Shown one piece after another: positions 46,298-55,178 of a stretch of DNA of 64,000 nt (within the stretch, counting starts at the first letter, position 1; each line of letters opens with the position of its first letter). The stretch is from Clostridium pasteurianum. Its GTDB lineage: Bacteria > Bacillota > Clostridia > Clostridiales > Clostridiaceae. The position numbers and the translations under genes were made by a program. The notes beneath the pieces are model-generated. The model saw only the letters and a list, made by a program, of their open reading frames with translations. It was not told the DNA's origin and did no database searches. The DNA is taken from contig NZ_MCGV01000001.1 in assembly GCF_001705235.1 (NCBI RefSeq), positions 2,046,001-2,110,000 of the forward strand, read 5' to 3'.

Positions 46298-47323
46298 TTA
46301 CACGCTGCTTCTCAAAATTGAAATTAAAACTTGAGGTATATTAGAGAGTGAAGCTTGTCTCTCAACAGCTCCTATGTCATATGCAACCTTAGGCATACCA
46401 TAGATAACAGAAGACTTTTCATCCTGTCCTATAGTTTTAGCACCTTTTCTCTTCATTGCAAGTAATCCCTTCGCACCATCATATCCCATCCCTGTAAGTA
46501 TAATTCCTATAGCCTTATCCTTTGCTTCCTTAGCTACTGATTCAAACAAAACATCAACAGATGGGCAATGTCCATTTACCCTTTCACCTTCAAAGACTTC
46601 AGTATAGTATTTACCAAGCTTCTTTTTTATTACCATGTGCTTGCTTCCAGGTGCAATTAAAACCTTACCTTTTTCAATAATATCTCCACTTTCAGCTTCT
46701 TTTACATTTAATTTTGTTTGATTATTAAGTCTACTAGCAAACATCGTAGAAAATCCAGGCGGTATGTGCTGTGTAATTACTATTCCAGGCATATTGTGTG
46801 GAAACACACTAAGTAAATTATATATTGCCTCTGTTCCACCTGTTGAAGCACCTATTGCAATAATCGCATCCGTATTTATACTGTCTTTACCATATAAACT
46901 ATTAGTTTTTAATTTATTTTTATCTATAATATGAGACACAGCTGCTATTTTAATTTTTTTAATCAATTCTTTTATAAAATTTTCTACACTACTGGGAGAT
47001 TGTGCATCTGGTTTTGAAACAAAATCAACTGCACCCGCATTTATAGCATCAAAAACAGCCTCATTTATAGAACTAACAACTATAACTGGTATAGAATACT
47101 GTGGAAGTAATTTTCTTATGAACTCAATTCCATTCATCTTAGGCATTTCTATATCGCATGTCATCACATCTGGCTTAAATTTTAAAATTTGGTCCGCTGC
47201 TTCAAATGGATCCCCCGCCTTAGCAACCACTTCTATATTCTGCGATGAAGAAATTCCCATTGAAATTATTTCACGTGAAATCAGGCTATCATCAACAATT
47301 AGAACCCTTATTTTATTATTCAT
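46298..47323 (-). CDS. cheB: CheB receptor methylesterase/deamidase
   Basis: The 341-residue protein has an N-terminal receiver (Asp57 in MTCDIEMPKMNG) and a linker at about 120-150. The C-terminal esterase domain has the Ser-His-Asp triad in IGASTGG, TQHIPPGF and GMGYDGAKG. It removes methyl groups added by CheR, giving adaptation. It is first in the operon, so a promoter should lie in the AT-rich 47324-47489 interval. Confidence 0.93.
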   Translation of the reverse strand: MNNKIRVLIVDDSLISREIISMGISSSQNIEVVAKAGDPFEAADQILKFKPDVMTCDIEMPKMNGIEFIRKLLPQYSIPVIVVSSINEAVFDAINAGAVDFVSKPDAQSPSSVENFIKELIKKIKIAAVSHIIDKNKLKTNSLYGKDSINTDAIIAIGASTGGTEAIYNLLSVFPHNMPGIVITQHIPPGFSTMFASRLNNQTKLNVKEAESGDIIEKGKVLIAPGSKHMVIKKKLGKYYTEVFEGERVNGHCPSVDVLFESVAKEAKDKAIGIILTGMGYDGAKGLLAMKRKGAKTIGQDEKSSVIYGMPKVAYDIGAVERQASLSNIPQVLISILRSSV

Positions 47324-47489
47324 GGAATCTACCTCTTTTTAAAGGATTATCATACAATACCATTATAGATGATATAAACATTTTTTTCTATAATGTACCA
47401 TGTTTTTCTCATTTTTTTCTTTTATTTATTTTAATGTGTAAAGTAATTTCAATATTATTAATTATATATAAATAAACAAATTCCTTCAT

Positions 47490-48335
47490 TTACACCAACA
47501 AAAATTTTTTTAATACTTGCACAAATTTTTCTGGCTTCTCTTTTTGAGACCAGTGTTTACATCCTTTCATTATATGAAGCTCGCTATTTTTAATAACTTT
47601 ACTTGCCTCTGCTGCAAACTTTACAGGAACAGCAGAATCTTTTTCTCCATTGACTATTAAAACTGGCATTGTAAGTTCGCTTAGATGTGAAGTCAAATCT
47701 GTAGTGAGTTTTTTCTTTCCTATCTCATAACGCTGAAAAGATTCCCATGCCCTACCACTGTGAGGCTCATGAACAAGGTTGTATAAATCATCAACCAATT
47801 CATCGGAGATTCTATTTTTATCTCCAAACATAACTGATGCTATTCCCCATTTCACTAACTTCTTGCTCTTTCCAAACCATTCATTTGACTTATCATTAAA
47901 CTTTGAATTTACATACCATCTGCAAAACGAATGAAAATGTGGCATCCTAGAATATAAACCCATCGAATCAACTATAGTAAGCTTATTCACCATTTGAGGA
48001 TACTTTAATGAAAATGCTATACTTATGCCCCCTCCCATTGATAGTCCAACTAAATTAGTCTTTTCTATTTTTAATTGTCCAAGCACATCATATAATAATT
48101 CTACGAACATAGGAATAGAGTACGTAATATCAGGCTTATCACTTTCACCAAAGCCAAGCATGTCTATAGCGTAAATATCATAATCATTTCCCATCAATTC
48201 AATTACTTCTTTCCATGACATCATAGAATTATCCATTGCCCCTCCATGCATAAAAACTATTTTTTCATTCGTTTTTCCTTGCTTATGATATGCTATTACT
48301 TTATAGGATTTATAACTCAATACAATCTTCTCCAC
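47490..48335 (-). CDS. Alpha/beta-hydrolase
   Basis: The 281-residue hydrolase has oxyanion loop VFMHGGAMDN, nucleophile Ser99 in GLSMGGG, the acid Asp in VNGEKDSAVP and the catalytic His in KGCKHWS. A cap domain lies at about 125-200. It starts one base after the TetR stop, so the two form an operon. The TetR protein probably senses a substrate or product of this hydrolase (inference). Substrate unknown. Confidence 0.87.
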   Translation of the reverse strand: MEKIVLSYKSYKVIAYHKQGKTNEKIVFMHGGAMDNSMMSWKEVIELMGNDYDIYAIDMLGFGESDKPDITYSIPMFVELLYDVLGQLKIEKTNLVGLSMGGGISIAFSLKYPQMVNKLTIVDSMGLYSRMPHFHSFCRWYVNSKFNDKSNEWFGKSKKLVKWGIASVMFGDKNRISDELVDDLYNLVHEPHSGRAWESFQRYEIGKKKLTTDLTSHLSELTMPVLIVNGEKDSAVPVKFAAEASKVIKNSELHIMKGCKHWSQKEKPEKFVQVLKKFLLV

Positions 48336-48950
48336 CTACATTCCCTCCTTATACAAACCATATTTTAAAATTTTCATATACTCATAAACCTCATCTTGAA
48401 TCTCCTTTAAGTTCAGTTTACCTTCTGCCATTCTCTCTTTTATAAAACCTTCACTAATCCAAATAAGCATTTTAATTACTTTATTAGCATCATTCTTATT
48501 CTTGAATTTGCCTATATCAACATTGTCATTAAGTTTAACATATGCATCCTTTAAAATTCTTTGATTAATTGATTTTATATTATTTGCTACTGCATTATCT
48601 ACTTCATAATAAGCTCTTAAAGAAAAACTTAAAATATACGGGCATTCCATCATAGCCATTACTCTTGCCTCAACTATTTTCACATTTCTCTCAAAAAAAT
48701 CTCTTTCTTCTAATGCTTTTATTTCATGAATTTTTTTATATATTTTTTTGCAGCTGTACTCGTACAAATAGCAATATAAATCTCTTTTATTTCTAAAATA
48801 ATAAAACAAAGACCCCTTTGCTATACCAGCAGTGGCAGCTATATCTGCCGTTGAAGCCTTGCTGTATGGGCTTTCTGCAAATACTTTCATGGCTGCATTT
48901 ATAATTTTTATTTGTTTTTCTTTGCTTAAAGCACTGAAACTATCGTACAT
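48336..48950 (-). CDS. TetR-family transcriptional regulator
   Basis: The 204-residue protein has the TetR HTH at about 10-55 (KIINAAMKVFAESPYSKAST; ADIAATAGIAKGSLFYYFRN) followed by an all-helical ligand domain. ATG 48950 with a GGGGGG run upstream is preferred to a TTG at 48986. It is coupled to the hydrolase gene. A dyad at 48970-48986 lies just before its start and is a natural autoregulatory operator. Confidence 0.9.
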   Translation of the reverse strand: MYDSFSALSKEKQIKIINAAMKVFAESPYSKASTADIAATAGIAKGSLFYYFRNKRDLYCYLYEYSCKKIYKKIHEIKALEERDFFERNVKIVEARVMAMMECPYILSFSLRAYYEVDNAVANNIKSINQRILKDAYVKLNDNVDIGKFKNKNDANKVIKMLIWISEGFIKERMAEGKLNLKEIQDEVYEYMKILKYGLYKEGM

Positions 48951-48969
48951 AATCTTCCCCCCCCTTATC

Positions 48970-48986
48970 TTGACCGAACTGGTCAA
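48970..48986. promoter_or_regulatory. Probable TetR operator
   Basis: TTGACCGAACTGGTCAA is an inverted repeat with 6-base arms (TTGACC/GGTCAA) around a 5-base centre. It is located 20 bases before the tetR start. Size and position fit a TetR-family dimer site controlling the tetR-hydrolase operon. Confidence 0.6.
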
Positions 48987-49165
48987 TCATAATTTATATT
49001 GTAGCTAATTGACTCAAATTTACAAGGTGTAGATAAGACAAAGCCGCAATTGCTTTAGACAATTAAATACTATCTTTTTCTTAACAATCTTTACAGGCAT
49101 CTTAACTTTTTCTAAACTTTTAAGCACTATACTAAAAGCATAAAAAATATTTAGAGGTGATAATT

Positions 49166-49438
49166 TTGCCATATGCAGGAATGGTACTACACAGACAAAA
49201 CAAATATATAGCAGCCTTTAACTCTGCTGGTGCAATTGATAAAGAACATGCTGTAACTCTTGAAAAGATTCGTATTAAAAAAGATTCTATTTTTGATAAA
49301 ATGATTGCTTTAGGGGTATTTTTTGAATGTGAAAATGGATTTTTTTATATGAATGCAGATACTGCTGAGAAACTGAAGAATAACAGAAGTGGTTTCCATA
49401 TATGGAGGTTAGAAAAAAATAATAATGTAACTAAATAA
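49166..49438 (+). CDS. Small protein of unknown function
   Basis: A TTG start at 49166, with AGAGGTG 7 bases upstream, gives a 90-residue protein beginning MPYAGMVLHRQNKYIAAFNS. A GTG at 49157 is less well placed. It has no signal or membrane segment. The spacing of AVTLEKIRIKKDSIFDKM and LGVFFECENGFFYMNADTAE suggests one compact alpha/beta domain. I have a general memory of similar small clostridial proteins, but no function. It lies alone before the palindrome at 49437. Confidence 0.6.
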   Translation: MPYAGMVLHRQNKYIAAFNSAGAIDKEHAVTLEKIRIKKDSIFDKMIALGVFFECENGFFYMNADTAEKLKNNRSGFHIWRLEKNNNVTK

Positions 49439-49515
49439 AAAAATTAAGAATTAAGAATGAATGATAATTTTCCAGAGCAAAGCGGCGGAAAATCATCATT
49501 CATTCTTAATTTTTT
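49437..49515. repeat. Long palindrome acting as bidirectional terminator; MITE-like
   Basis: AATTAAGAATGAATGAT on the left pairs with ATCATTCATTCTTAATT on the right, continuing through an ATTTTCC/GGAAAAT stem around a GC-rich loop. A- and T-runs flank both ends. It separates the small unknown gene from the convergent hyp operon. The ATTAAGAATGA arms resemble small dispersed palindromic elements common in bacteria. Confidence 0.75.
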
Positions 49516-49542
49516 ATCATTTAGTAATTTTCTTAGTAACTA

Positions 49543-50547
49543 CTAGCATATTCTAGGAAGCAATTCTCCCCCGGGCTGAGGCAATAATGTTTCAGCGCCA
49601 ATTTCCGTTTTTACCATAACACGACCTGGCATATCAGAGGTTACCTCACCAATAATAGCAGCATTTGCAGAATATTTACCCTTATGTAATGTTTCAACAA
49701 TCTTTGGGGCAATTTCCTTTGGTGCAAAAACCACAAGCCTTCCCTCACATGCAAGATACAGTGGTTCTAAACCAAGCATACCGCATACACCTTTTACGCC
49801 ATCTGCTACAGGTATGTTCTTTGAATCAAGTTTAATTCCAACCTTGCTCTGCTCAGCAATTTCATATAAAACTGTACCGACACCTCCACGTGTAGCATCT
49901 CTCATTACGTGAATGTCCTTTGATGTATCAAGCATAGACTTTACTGTTCCCCAAAGCGGTGCGCAATCACTGGTTACATCCGCATCAATTCCAAACTCAT
50001 TTCGTGCCAGTAAAACAGTGCAGCCATGTCTTCCTATATCACCAGTTACAATAACTGCATCGCCTGGTTTAGCATTAAAGCCAGAGGTACTAACTCCGTC
50101 CATAAGTTGTCCAATTCCTGTTGTAGTTATAAATACACCATCAACTTGTCCTTTTCCAGCAACCTTTGTGTCTCCAGCTACTATTTTAACTCCTACTTCC
50201 TTTGCAGTCTTTTCCATAGCTGCTGCAATTTTTTCTAACTTGTCCATGAGAAAACCCTCTTCAATAACAAAGGCACATGTTAAATACAGCGGCTTTGCTC
50301 CCATGCAGGACAGATCATTTACCGTACCACAAATACTAAGTTTACCGATGTTTCCACCTGGAAATTCTGATGGAGAAACAATAAATCCATCTGTTGTAAA
50401 TGCTAGCTTTCCTCCATTAATATTAAGTACCGCAGCATCATCTGCTGTAAAATCAGGATTTGAAAAGTGAGCCTTAAAAACCTGATCTATTAATTCTGAT
50501 GTTTGTCTTCCTCCAGCTCCATGAGCCAGTGTAACTGTTTTATCCAT
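49543..50547 (-). CDS. hypE: HypE, carbamoyl dehydratase making the thiocyanate for Fe-CN ligands
   Basis: The 334-residue protein has the PurM/AIR-synthase-like fold (GAGGRQTSELI; DDAAVLNINGGKLAFTTDGF; DATRGGVGTVL). It ends PRIC, so the essential C-terminal Cys334, which carries the carbamoyl and then cyanide group, is intact. With ATP it turns HypF-made thiocarboxamide into thiocyanate. Its start overlaps hypD by 8 bases. It is the last gene of the nitrogenase-like/hyp operon. Confidence 0.95.
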   Translation of the reverse strand: MDKTVTLAHGAGGRQTSELIDQVFKAHFSNPDFTADDAAVLNINGGKLAFTTDGFIVSPSEFPGGNIGKLSICGTVNDLSCMGAKPLYLTCAFVIEEGFLMDKLEKIAAAMEKTAKEVGVKIVAGDTKVAGKGQVDGVFITTTGIGQLMDGVSTSGFNAKPGDAVIVTGDIGRHGCTVLLARNEFGIDADVTSDCAPLWGTVKSMLDTSKDIHVMRDATRGGVGTVLYEIAEQSKVGIKLDSKNIPVADGVKGVCGMLGLEPLYLACEGRLVVFAPKEIAPKIVETLHKGKYSANAAIIGEVTSDMPGRVMVKTEIGAETLLPQPGGELLPRIC

Positions 50548-51598
50548 TTATATTTCCTCCATACTGATAATATGCTGAACATGCACCCTCATTAGATACC
50601 ATGCAGGCTCCAATAGGATGCAGTGGTGTACATCCTTTTCCAAATACTTTACAATCTGATGGTTTACATTTTCCTTGCAAAACATCACCACAGCGGCATG
50701 CCGGATTGCTTCTTCCTTTTACCTCAGGCAAATCAAACTTAATTCTTGCATCAAACTCTTTATATTCCTCTTTAAGTTTATTACCAGAAGCCTTTATAAT
50801 TCCAAGACCTCTCCATTCAGAATCACAGCTCTCCATGATTTCAGACATAAGAGCCTGCGCCGATTTACTGCCCTCACGTGTTACAACTCTCGGATAACAA
50901 TTTTTAAAGAAACTGCCGCCTTCCTTAGACTTTGTAATTATTACAGCAAGTGCTGTCATGATTTCATTTGCAGTAAAACCTGTTATTACTCCGCTAACAC
51001 CTTCACTTACTAGCTCTTCACATAGCTTTGTACCTGTAATTGCATTAACATGACCTGGATATAAAAATGCATCTGCACTGCTCTTTAAAGCCTTGTATGC
51101 TCCTGGCATGGTTTTGTTTGCAGTAAGCAGTGAAAAATTTGTAAGTTCCGCAGCTTTTGCCTTCTTTACTGCTAAGCAGCTGGCAGGCGTTGTTGTTTCA
51201 AATCCTACTGATAAAAATACTACCTGTTCATTAAGGTGCTCTTTAGCATACTCATAAGCATCAATAGGTGAATATACTACTTTAACTTTAGCACCCTTAG
51301 ACCTAGCTCCTGCAAGATTCATCTCTGAGCCAGGTACTCTTACTAAATCTCCAAAGGTACATATTGTTGCGTTATGGTCAAGTGCCAGCATAATAGCTTC
51401 ATCAATAAATCCAACAGGGGTAACACATACTGGACATCCCGGTCCTGATATCAGTTCAATATTCCTTGGTATGATGCTTCTTATTCCAAGCCTAAATATC
51501 TCATGAGTATGGGTTCCACAAACTTCCATTATGCGAAGCTTAGGACCATCGTAAGTCTCAATAATCTCCTTTGCGGTTTTTCTTATGTTCTCAGCCAT
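50540..51598 (-). CDS. hypD: HypD, Fe-S scaffold for Fe(CN)2CO assembly
   Basis: The 352-residue protein keeps the conserved Cys27 in EVCGTHTHEIFR and the redox pair Cys55/Cys58 in GPGCPVCVTP. The C-terminal cysteine cluster of the [4Fe-4S] site runs from NPACRCGDVLQGKCKPSDC to GACSAYYQYG. HypD with HypC holds the iron on which CN and CO ligands are placed. It overlaps hypC by one base and hypE by eight. All key residues are present, so Fe(CN)2CO assembly looks functional. Confidence 0.95.
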   Translation of the reverse strand: MAENIRKTAKEIIETYDGPKLRIMEVCGTHTHEIFRLGIRSIIPRNIELISGPGCPVCVTPVGFIDEAIMLALDHNATICTFGDLVRVPGSEMNLAGARSKGAKVKVVYSPIDAYEYAKEHLNEQVVFLSVGFETTTPASCLAVKKAKAAELTNFSLLTANKTMPGAYKALKSSADAFLYPGHVNAITGTKLCEELVSEGVSGVITGFTANEIMTALAVIITKSKEGGSFFKNCYPRVVTREGSKSAQALMSEIMESCDSEWRGLGIIKASGNKLKEEYKEFDARIKFDLPEVKGRSNPACRCGDVLQGKCKPSDCKVFGKGCTPLHPIGACMVSNEGACSAYYQYGGNING

Positions 51599-51804
51599 TA
51601 TAATTCCTCCATGATTTCATCTGTTTCTTTTTTGTCATCGTTTGTGATTTTAGCAATTGCAATTCCCGCATGAACCATAACATAATCGCCTGGCTCCAGT
51701 TCATCTATTAATTCTGCTGATACCTCTCTTTTTGCTCCTGAAGCATCAATAACTGCAACACCATCTTTAATATTTACAACCTTTGCTGGTAAACCTACGC
51801 ACAT
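51598..51804 (-). CDS. hypC: HypC-family chaperone
   Basis: The 68-residue protein begins MCVGLPAKVV, with the Cys2 that binds the iron intermediate after Met removal. It contains GDYVMVHAGIAIAKI, the conserved strand with His45. HypC normally carries Fe(CN)2CO from HypD to a hydrogenase large subunit. No such subunit is encoded in the window, so its client may be different here. It lies 2 bases after hypF and overlaps hypD by one. Confidence 0.94.
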   Translation of the reverse strand: MCVGLPAKVVNIKDGVAVIDASGAKREVSAELIDELEPGDYVMVHAGIAIAKITNDDKKETDEIMEEL

Positions 51805-51806
51805 AA

Positions 51807-54128
51807 TTATTCTCCTTTCTTAACTTTGTTTATATAATTCATTGCCGCTGCTGCCTGTCCTAGTGCAATTCCACCATCATTTGGCGGCAGTAAACTATGG
51901 GTTAAAACTTTAAATCCTAATTTTTCTAAGCGTTCTACACTCATTTTCAGCAATAACTGGTTTTGGTATACTCCTCCACTTAATGCTACAGTGTTAATTC
52001 CACTCTTCTTTGAAGCATATGCACATCCAGCCGCAATCATGTCTGATAATTTATCATGGAAAAAATAAGCAAGCATATGATTATCTTCTCCAGATAGCAT
52101 TTTCTCTATGATTTCCTTTACTAAAACATCCGTTGCCATAATTAACTTTCCATATGAATTTTCATAGACAAGATTAGAAAGTTCAGTGTCATCATATTTT
52201 CCCTTATAATCCTCTGCTGCAAACTGGATGGCACTAGAAGCTTCCCCTTCAAAAGAAGACTTATTTCTAATATTCAAAATAGCACTTACGGCATCAAATA
52301 AACGCCCTGCACTTGTAGATATTATGCTGTTTATTTTATTATCATGCACGGCAAACTGTACCTTGCAATTTCTTTCATCGCATAATTTAAGTCTCTTTAC
52401 AATTTCAGCTGACTTTTGTTTATCCTTGTATATGCTATAAATCATAGATACCGCAATTCGCCAGCCTTCTTTAGCTGACAAATCACCGCCAACCTGCAAA
52501 AAAGGTTTTATACTTCCAAGCCTTTCAAAGCCATCATAATGGGCTTTCAGTAACTCACCACCCCAGATTGTCCCATCTGTCCCGTATCCTGTTCCATCAA
52601 AAGAAACACCTATAACTGGCTCAGAATAATCATTTTCAGCCATACAGGATAAGATATGCGCATAATGATGCTGAACCTTTAAAACAGGGATCCCAATTTC
52701 ATTAGCAACATAAGTAGTATTATACTTTGGATGCATATCGCATGCCACAATAGTTGGCTTAGACTCAAGTAAAGTTTCCATCCTTGTAATGGACTCCTTT
52801 AAAGCTTTTACTGTTCTTAAATCTCCCATATCGCCAACGTACGGTGACTGATAAAACAAATCATTTTTACCTATGCAAAATGAATTTTTTAGCTCTCCTC
52901 CAACTGCCAGTACTTCTCCTTTAAATCCTTTTGAAAGCATAAAAGGCAGCGGTGCGTATCCTCTAGAACGCCTTATCATATACGGTTTTCCACGAAAGAA
53001 ATCCATAACAGAATCATCTACACGCATGCGAATCTTTCGATTATTCGATAACATTACATCACACATATTTGATAATTCTTCTGCCGCATCCCTGTCGTCT
53101 CTACATATTGGCGCACCTGATGCATTGCCACTTGTCATGATAAGGCAATCTGGCATAACTATATCATCATCATATGTAAATATAAGAAGCTGAATAGGAG
53201 CATATGGAAGCATTACTCCGACCTTAAGATTGCAAGGAGCAACGGCGCTGCACAACTTTCCATTTGATTTTTTCTTTAAAAGTACAATTGGCTTCTGGTG
53301 TCCATCCAGTACTTTTCTTTGAACTTCTGTAACTTCTTCGCATTCACGCTTTACAGTTTCCATACTCTTCATCATAACTGCAAATGGTTTTGCTGGTCTT
53401 GTCTTTAATTTTCTAAGTCTCTCTACTGCTTTTTCATTTGATGCATCACAGCAAAGATGGAAACCTCCAATTCCCTTTATAGCTGCAATGCCTCCGTCAT
53501 GAATTATCTTCCTCGTATAAGTAATTGCATCCCTGCCACGTTCTTTTCTCCCAATGAGATAAACCTCTGGTCCACATTCATTGCAGCATACTGGCTGTGC
53601 GTCATACCTCCTAGTTTCAGGGTGCGTGTATTCATATTCACATTCAGGACACATTTTAAATTCACCCATGCTAGTGCGCACACGATCATATGGCATGGAA
53701 TCTAAAATAGTAAGCCTTGGCCCGCAGCATGTACAATTTATAAATGGATGAAGATATCTCCTGTCATTCTTATCAAAGAGTTCCTTTGTACATTCTGGAC
53801 AGATAGCAATATCAGGAGATACAAAAATTTCGCCCTTCTCTTTTTCGCTTTCAATAATTTCAAAACCATTAAATTTTTTTGCTTCATTTACCTCATGTAC
53901 ATCAACCTTTAATATGGATGAACGCTTTGGAGGATTATTTTTTAAATCGTACATAAATCCTTTCAGGTTACTACTTGTTCCCTGAGCCCATACCTCTACA
54001 TAAGACCCTTTGTTGCAAACACTACCTTTTACGTTATTTTTAGACGCATGTCTGCTCACTGTAGGCCTGAAGCCAACTCCCTGAACGATGCCGTATATTC
54101 TAATTATGAAAGTTTTATATTCTTCCAC
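51807..54128 (-). CDS. hypF: HypF carbamoyltransferase
   Basis: The 773-residue protein has all HypF modules. The acylphosphatase domain (GIVQGVGFRPTVSRHA) covers residues 1-90. Two zinc fingers (CPECTKEL...CTCCGPR; CPECEYEY...CCNECGP) lie at about 105-185. A YrdC-like domain lies at about 195-385 (GIAAIKGIGGFHLCCDASNE). The Kae1-like domain at about 400-770 has VQHHYAHILSCMAEN and the terminal ALSGGVYQN. It makes carbamoyl-AMP from carbamoyl phosphate and hands the carbamoyl to HypE. It lies 6 bases after the NifK-like gene. Confidence 0.95.
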   Translation of the reverse strand: MEEYKTFIIRIYGIVQGVGFRPTVSRHASKNNVKGSVCNKGSYVEVWAQGTSSNLKGFMYDLKNNPPKRSSILKVDVHEVNEAKKFNGFEIIESEKEKGEIFVSPDIAICPECTKELFDKNDRRYLHPFINCTCCGPRLTILDSMPYDRVRTSMGEFKMCPECEYEYTHPETRRYDAQPVCCNECGPEVYLIGRKERGRDAITYTRKIIHDGGIAAIKGIGGFHLCCDASNEKAVERLRKLKTRPAKPFAVMMKSMETVKRECEEVTEVQRKVLDGHQKPIVLLKKKSNGKLCSAVAPCNLKVGVMLPYAPIQLLIFTYDDDIVMPDCLIMTSGNASGAPICRDDRDAAEELSNMCDVMLSNNRKIRMRVDDSVMDFFRGKPYMIRRSRGYAPLPFMLSKGFKGEVLAVGGELKNSFCIGKNDLFYQSPYVGDMGDLRTVKALKESITRMETLLESKPTIVACDMHPKYNTTYVANEIGIPVLKVQHHYAHILSCMAENDYSEPVIGVSFDGTGYGTDGTIWGGELLKAHYDGFERLGSIKPFLQVGGDLSAKEGWRIAVSMIYSIYKDKQKSAEIVKRLKLCDERNCKVQFAVHDNKINSIISTSAGRLFDAVSAILNIRNKSSFEGEASSAIQFAAEDYKGKYDDTELSNLVYENSYGKLIMATDVLVKEIIEKMLSGEDNHMLAYFFHDKLSDMIAAGCAYASKKSGINTVALSGGVYQNQLLLKMSVERLEKLGFKVLTHSLLPPNDGGIALGQAAAAMNYINKVKKGE

Positions 54129-54134
54129 TTCATA

Positions 54135-55178
54135 TCACATCTTTCCTGAAACCGCAAAATGTGGTGCATCTATATACTTTCCTGTAAAATCCGGTATTGC
54201 ACGTTTCAATATATTATCTCCTACAATCACATCATAATTTCCCTGTTCTACGAGTCTTACAAACTGGTCTTCCTCTGTAAGGGAAATATCCTGAACTTCT
54301 TTCAATTCACTCTTTAGCATAAACCATGAGGCAACTGTTACATCTGAACTCACCATTCTGCGTATTGCATCCCTTATAGAATTTGCTATAACCTGCTGAT
54401 GTATTATTAGGATTTTTTTATCCTCAAAATCTTTAATCATTTCATCCTTTAATATGGATGAAGTCAAAGGATAATTAACTTCATAAGGTGTACCAAATCT
54501 TTCTTTTAAATACTGTGCTGCCTTTAACCCTGAAGGTGCTACCACAATATTTTTCGCAGCATTTCCAGCGGCTTCTACCTGTGACAAGTCCGCTCCCATT
54601 CCGTAGCAGTAAACATTTTTATAGCCCTGCGCTTTTAGCATATCCTTTATTTTATCTGCTGCTCCTAAGTCACTCATATCAAGGGGAATTGTTCCTATTA
54701 CACCGACGCTTCCTTTATCTACTGCAATATCATCCTTTGCAAAAGTTTTAAAGATTTCAATATAAGCTTTCTCAGCCCCTACATCATATAAATCCATGCC
54801 AGTAGTTTCTATAGTAAGAACGGGTATTTCAATTTTCTTTTCTGCCATTTTCTTTATTGCATTATAATCAGTACCAATAACCGATGGCACCGGAGTTCCT
54901 ATTACTGCTGCAAATTTTGCTTGAAGCTTCTTAGCAGCATCTGCAAGCTTTGCCACAAGCCTGTCATCACGTCCAAGTATAGCATCCATGTCACGAAGAC
55001 CAGCACTAAAAATGGCACTTTTCTCTGTGACCCATCTAGGCTCGTCAAAGCCGCATACATTTCCAGCACATCCTCCTGCATCACAAATAACTATAATTCC
55101 GCCCAGGCTGTAAAGAACTGATGCAGCACCAGATTGATCAGGTGCAAAAGGCGCTATATACTTCCTTAATCCTTTCAT
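54135..55178 (-). CDS. NifK/NifN-like (nitrogenase component 1 superfamily) protein
   Basis: The 347-residue protein is short for NifK, which exceeds 450 residues. It keeps the component 1 fold signs: YSLGGIIVICDAGGCAGNVC, with Cys32, Cys37 and Cys42, corresponds to the GSQGC P-cluster loop. VIGTPVPSVIGTDYNAIKK corresponds to the TCxxEVIGDD segment, but without its Cys. The first ligand position also lacks Cys. It starts at the base directly after the NifD-like stop and lies 6 bases before hypF. I infer that it pairs with the 55179 protein around a simpler Fe-S cluster. Confidence 0.8.
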   Translation of the reverse strand: MKGLRKYIAPFAPDQSGAASVLYSLGGIIVICDAGGCAGNVCGFDEPRWVTEKSAIFSAGLRDMDAILGRDDRLVAKLADAAKKLQAKFAAVIGTPVPSVIGTDYNAIKKMAEKKIEIPVLTIETTGMDLYDVGAEKAYIEIFKTFAKDDIAVDKGSVGVIGTIPLDMSDLGAADKIKDMLKAQGYKNVYCYGMGADLSQVEAAGNAAKNIVVAPSGLKAAQYLKERFGTPYEVNYPLTSSILKDEMIKDFEDKKILIIHQQVIANSIRDAIRRMVSSDVTVASWFMLKSELKEVQDISLTEEDQFVRLVEQGNYDVIVGDNILKRAIPDFTGKYIDAPHFAVSGKM

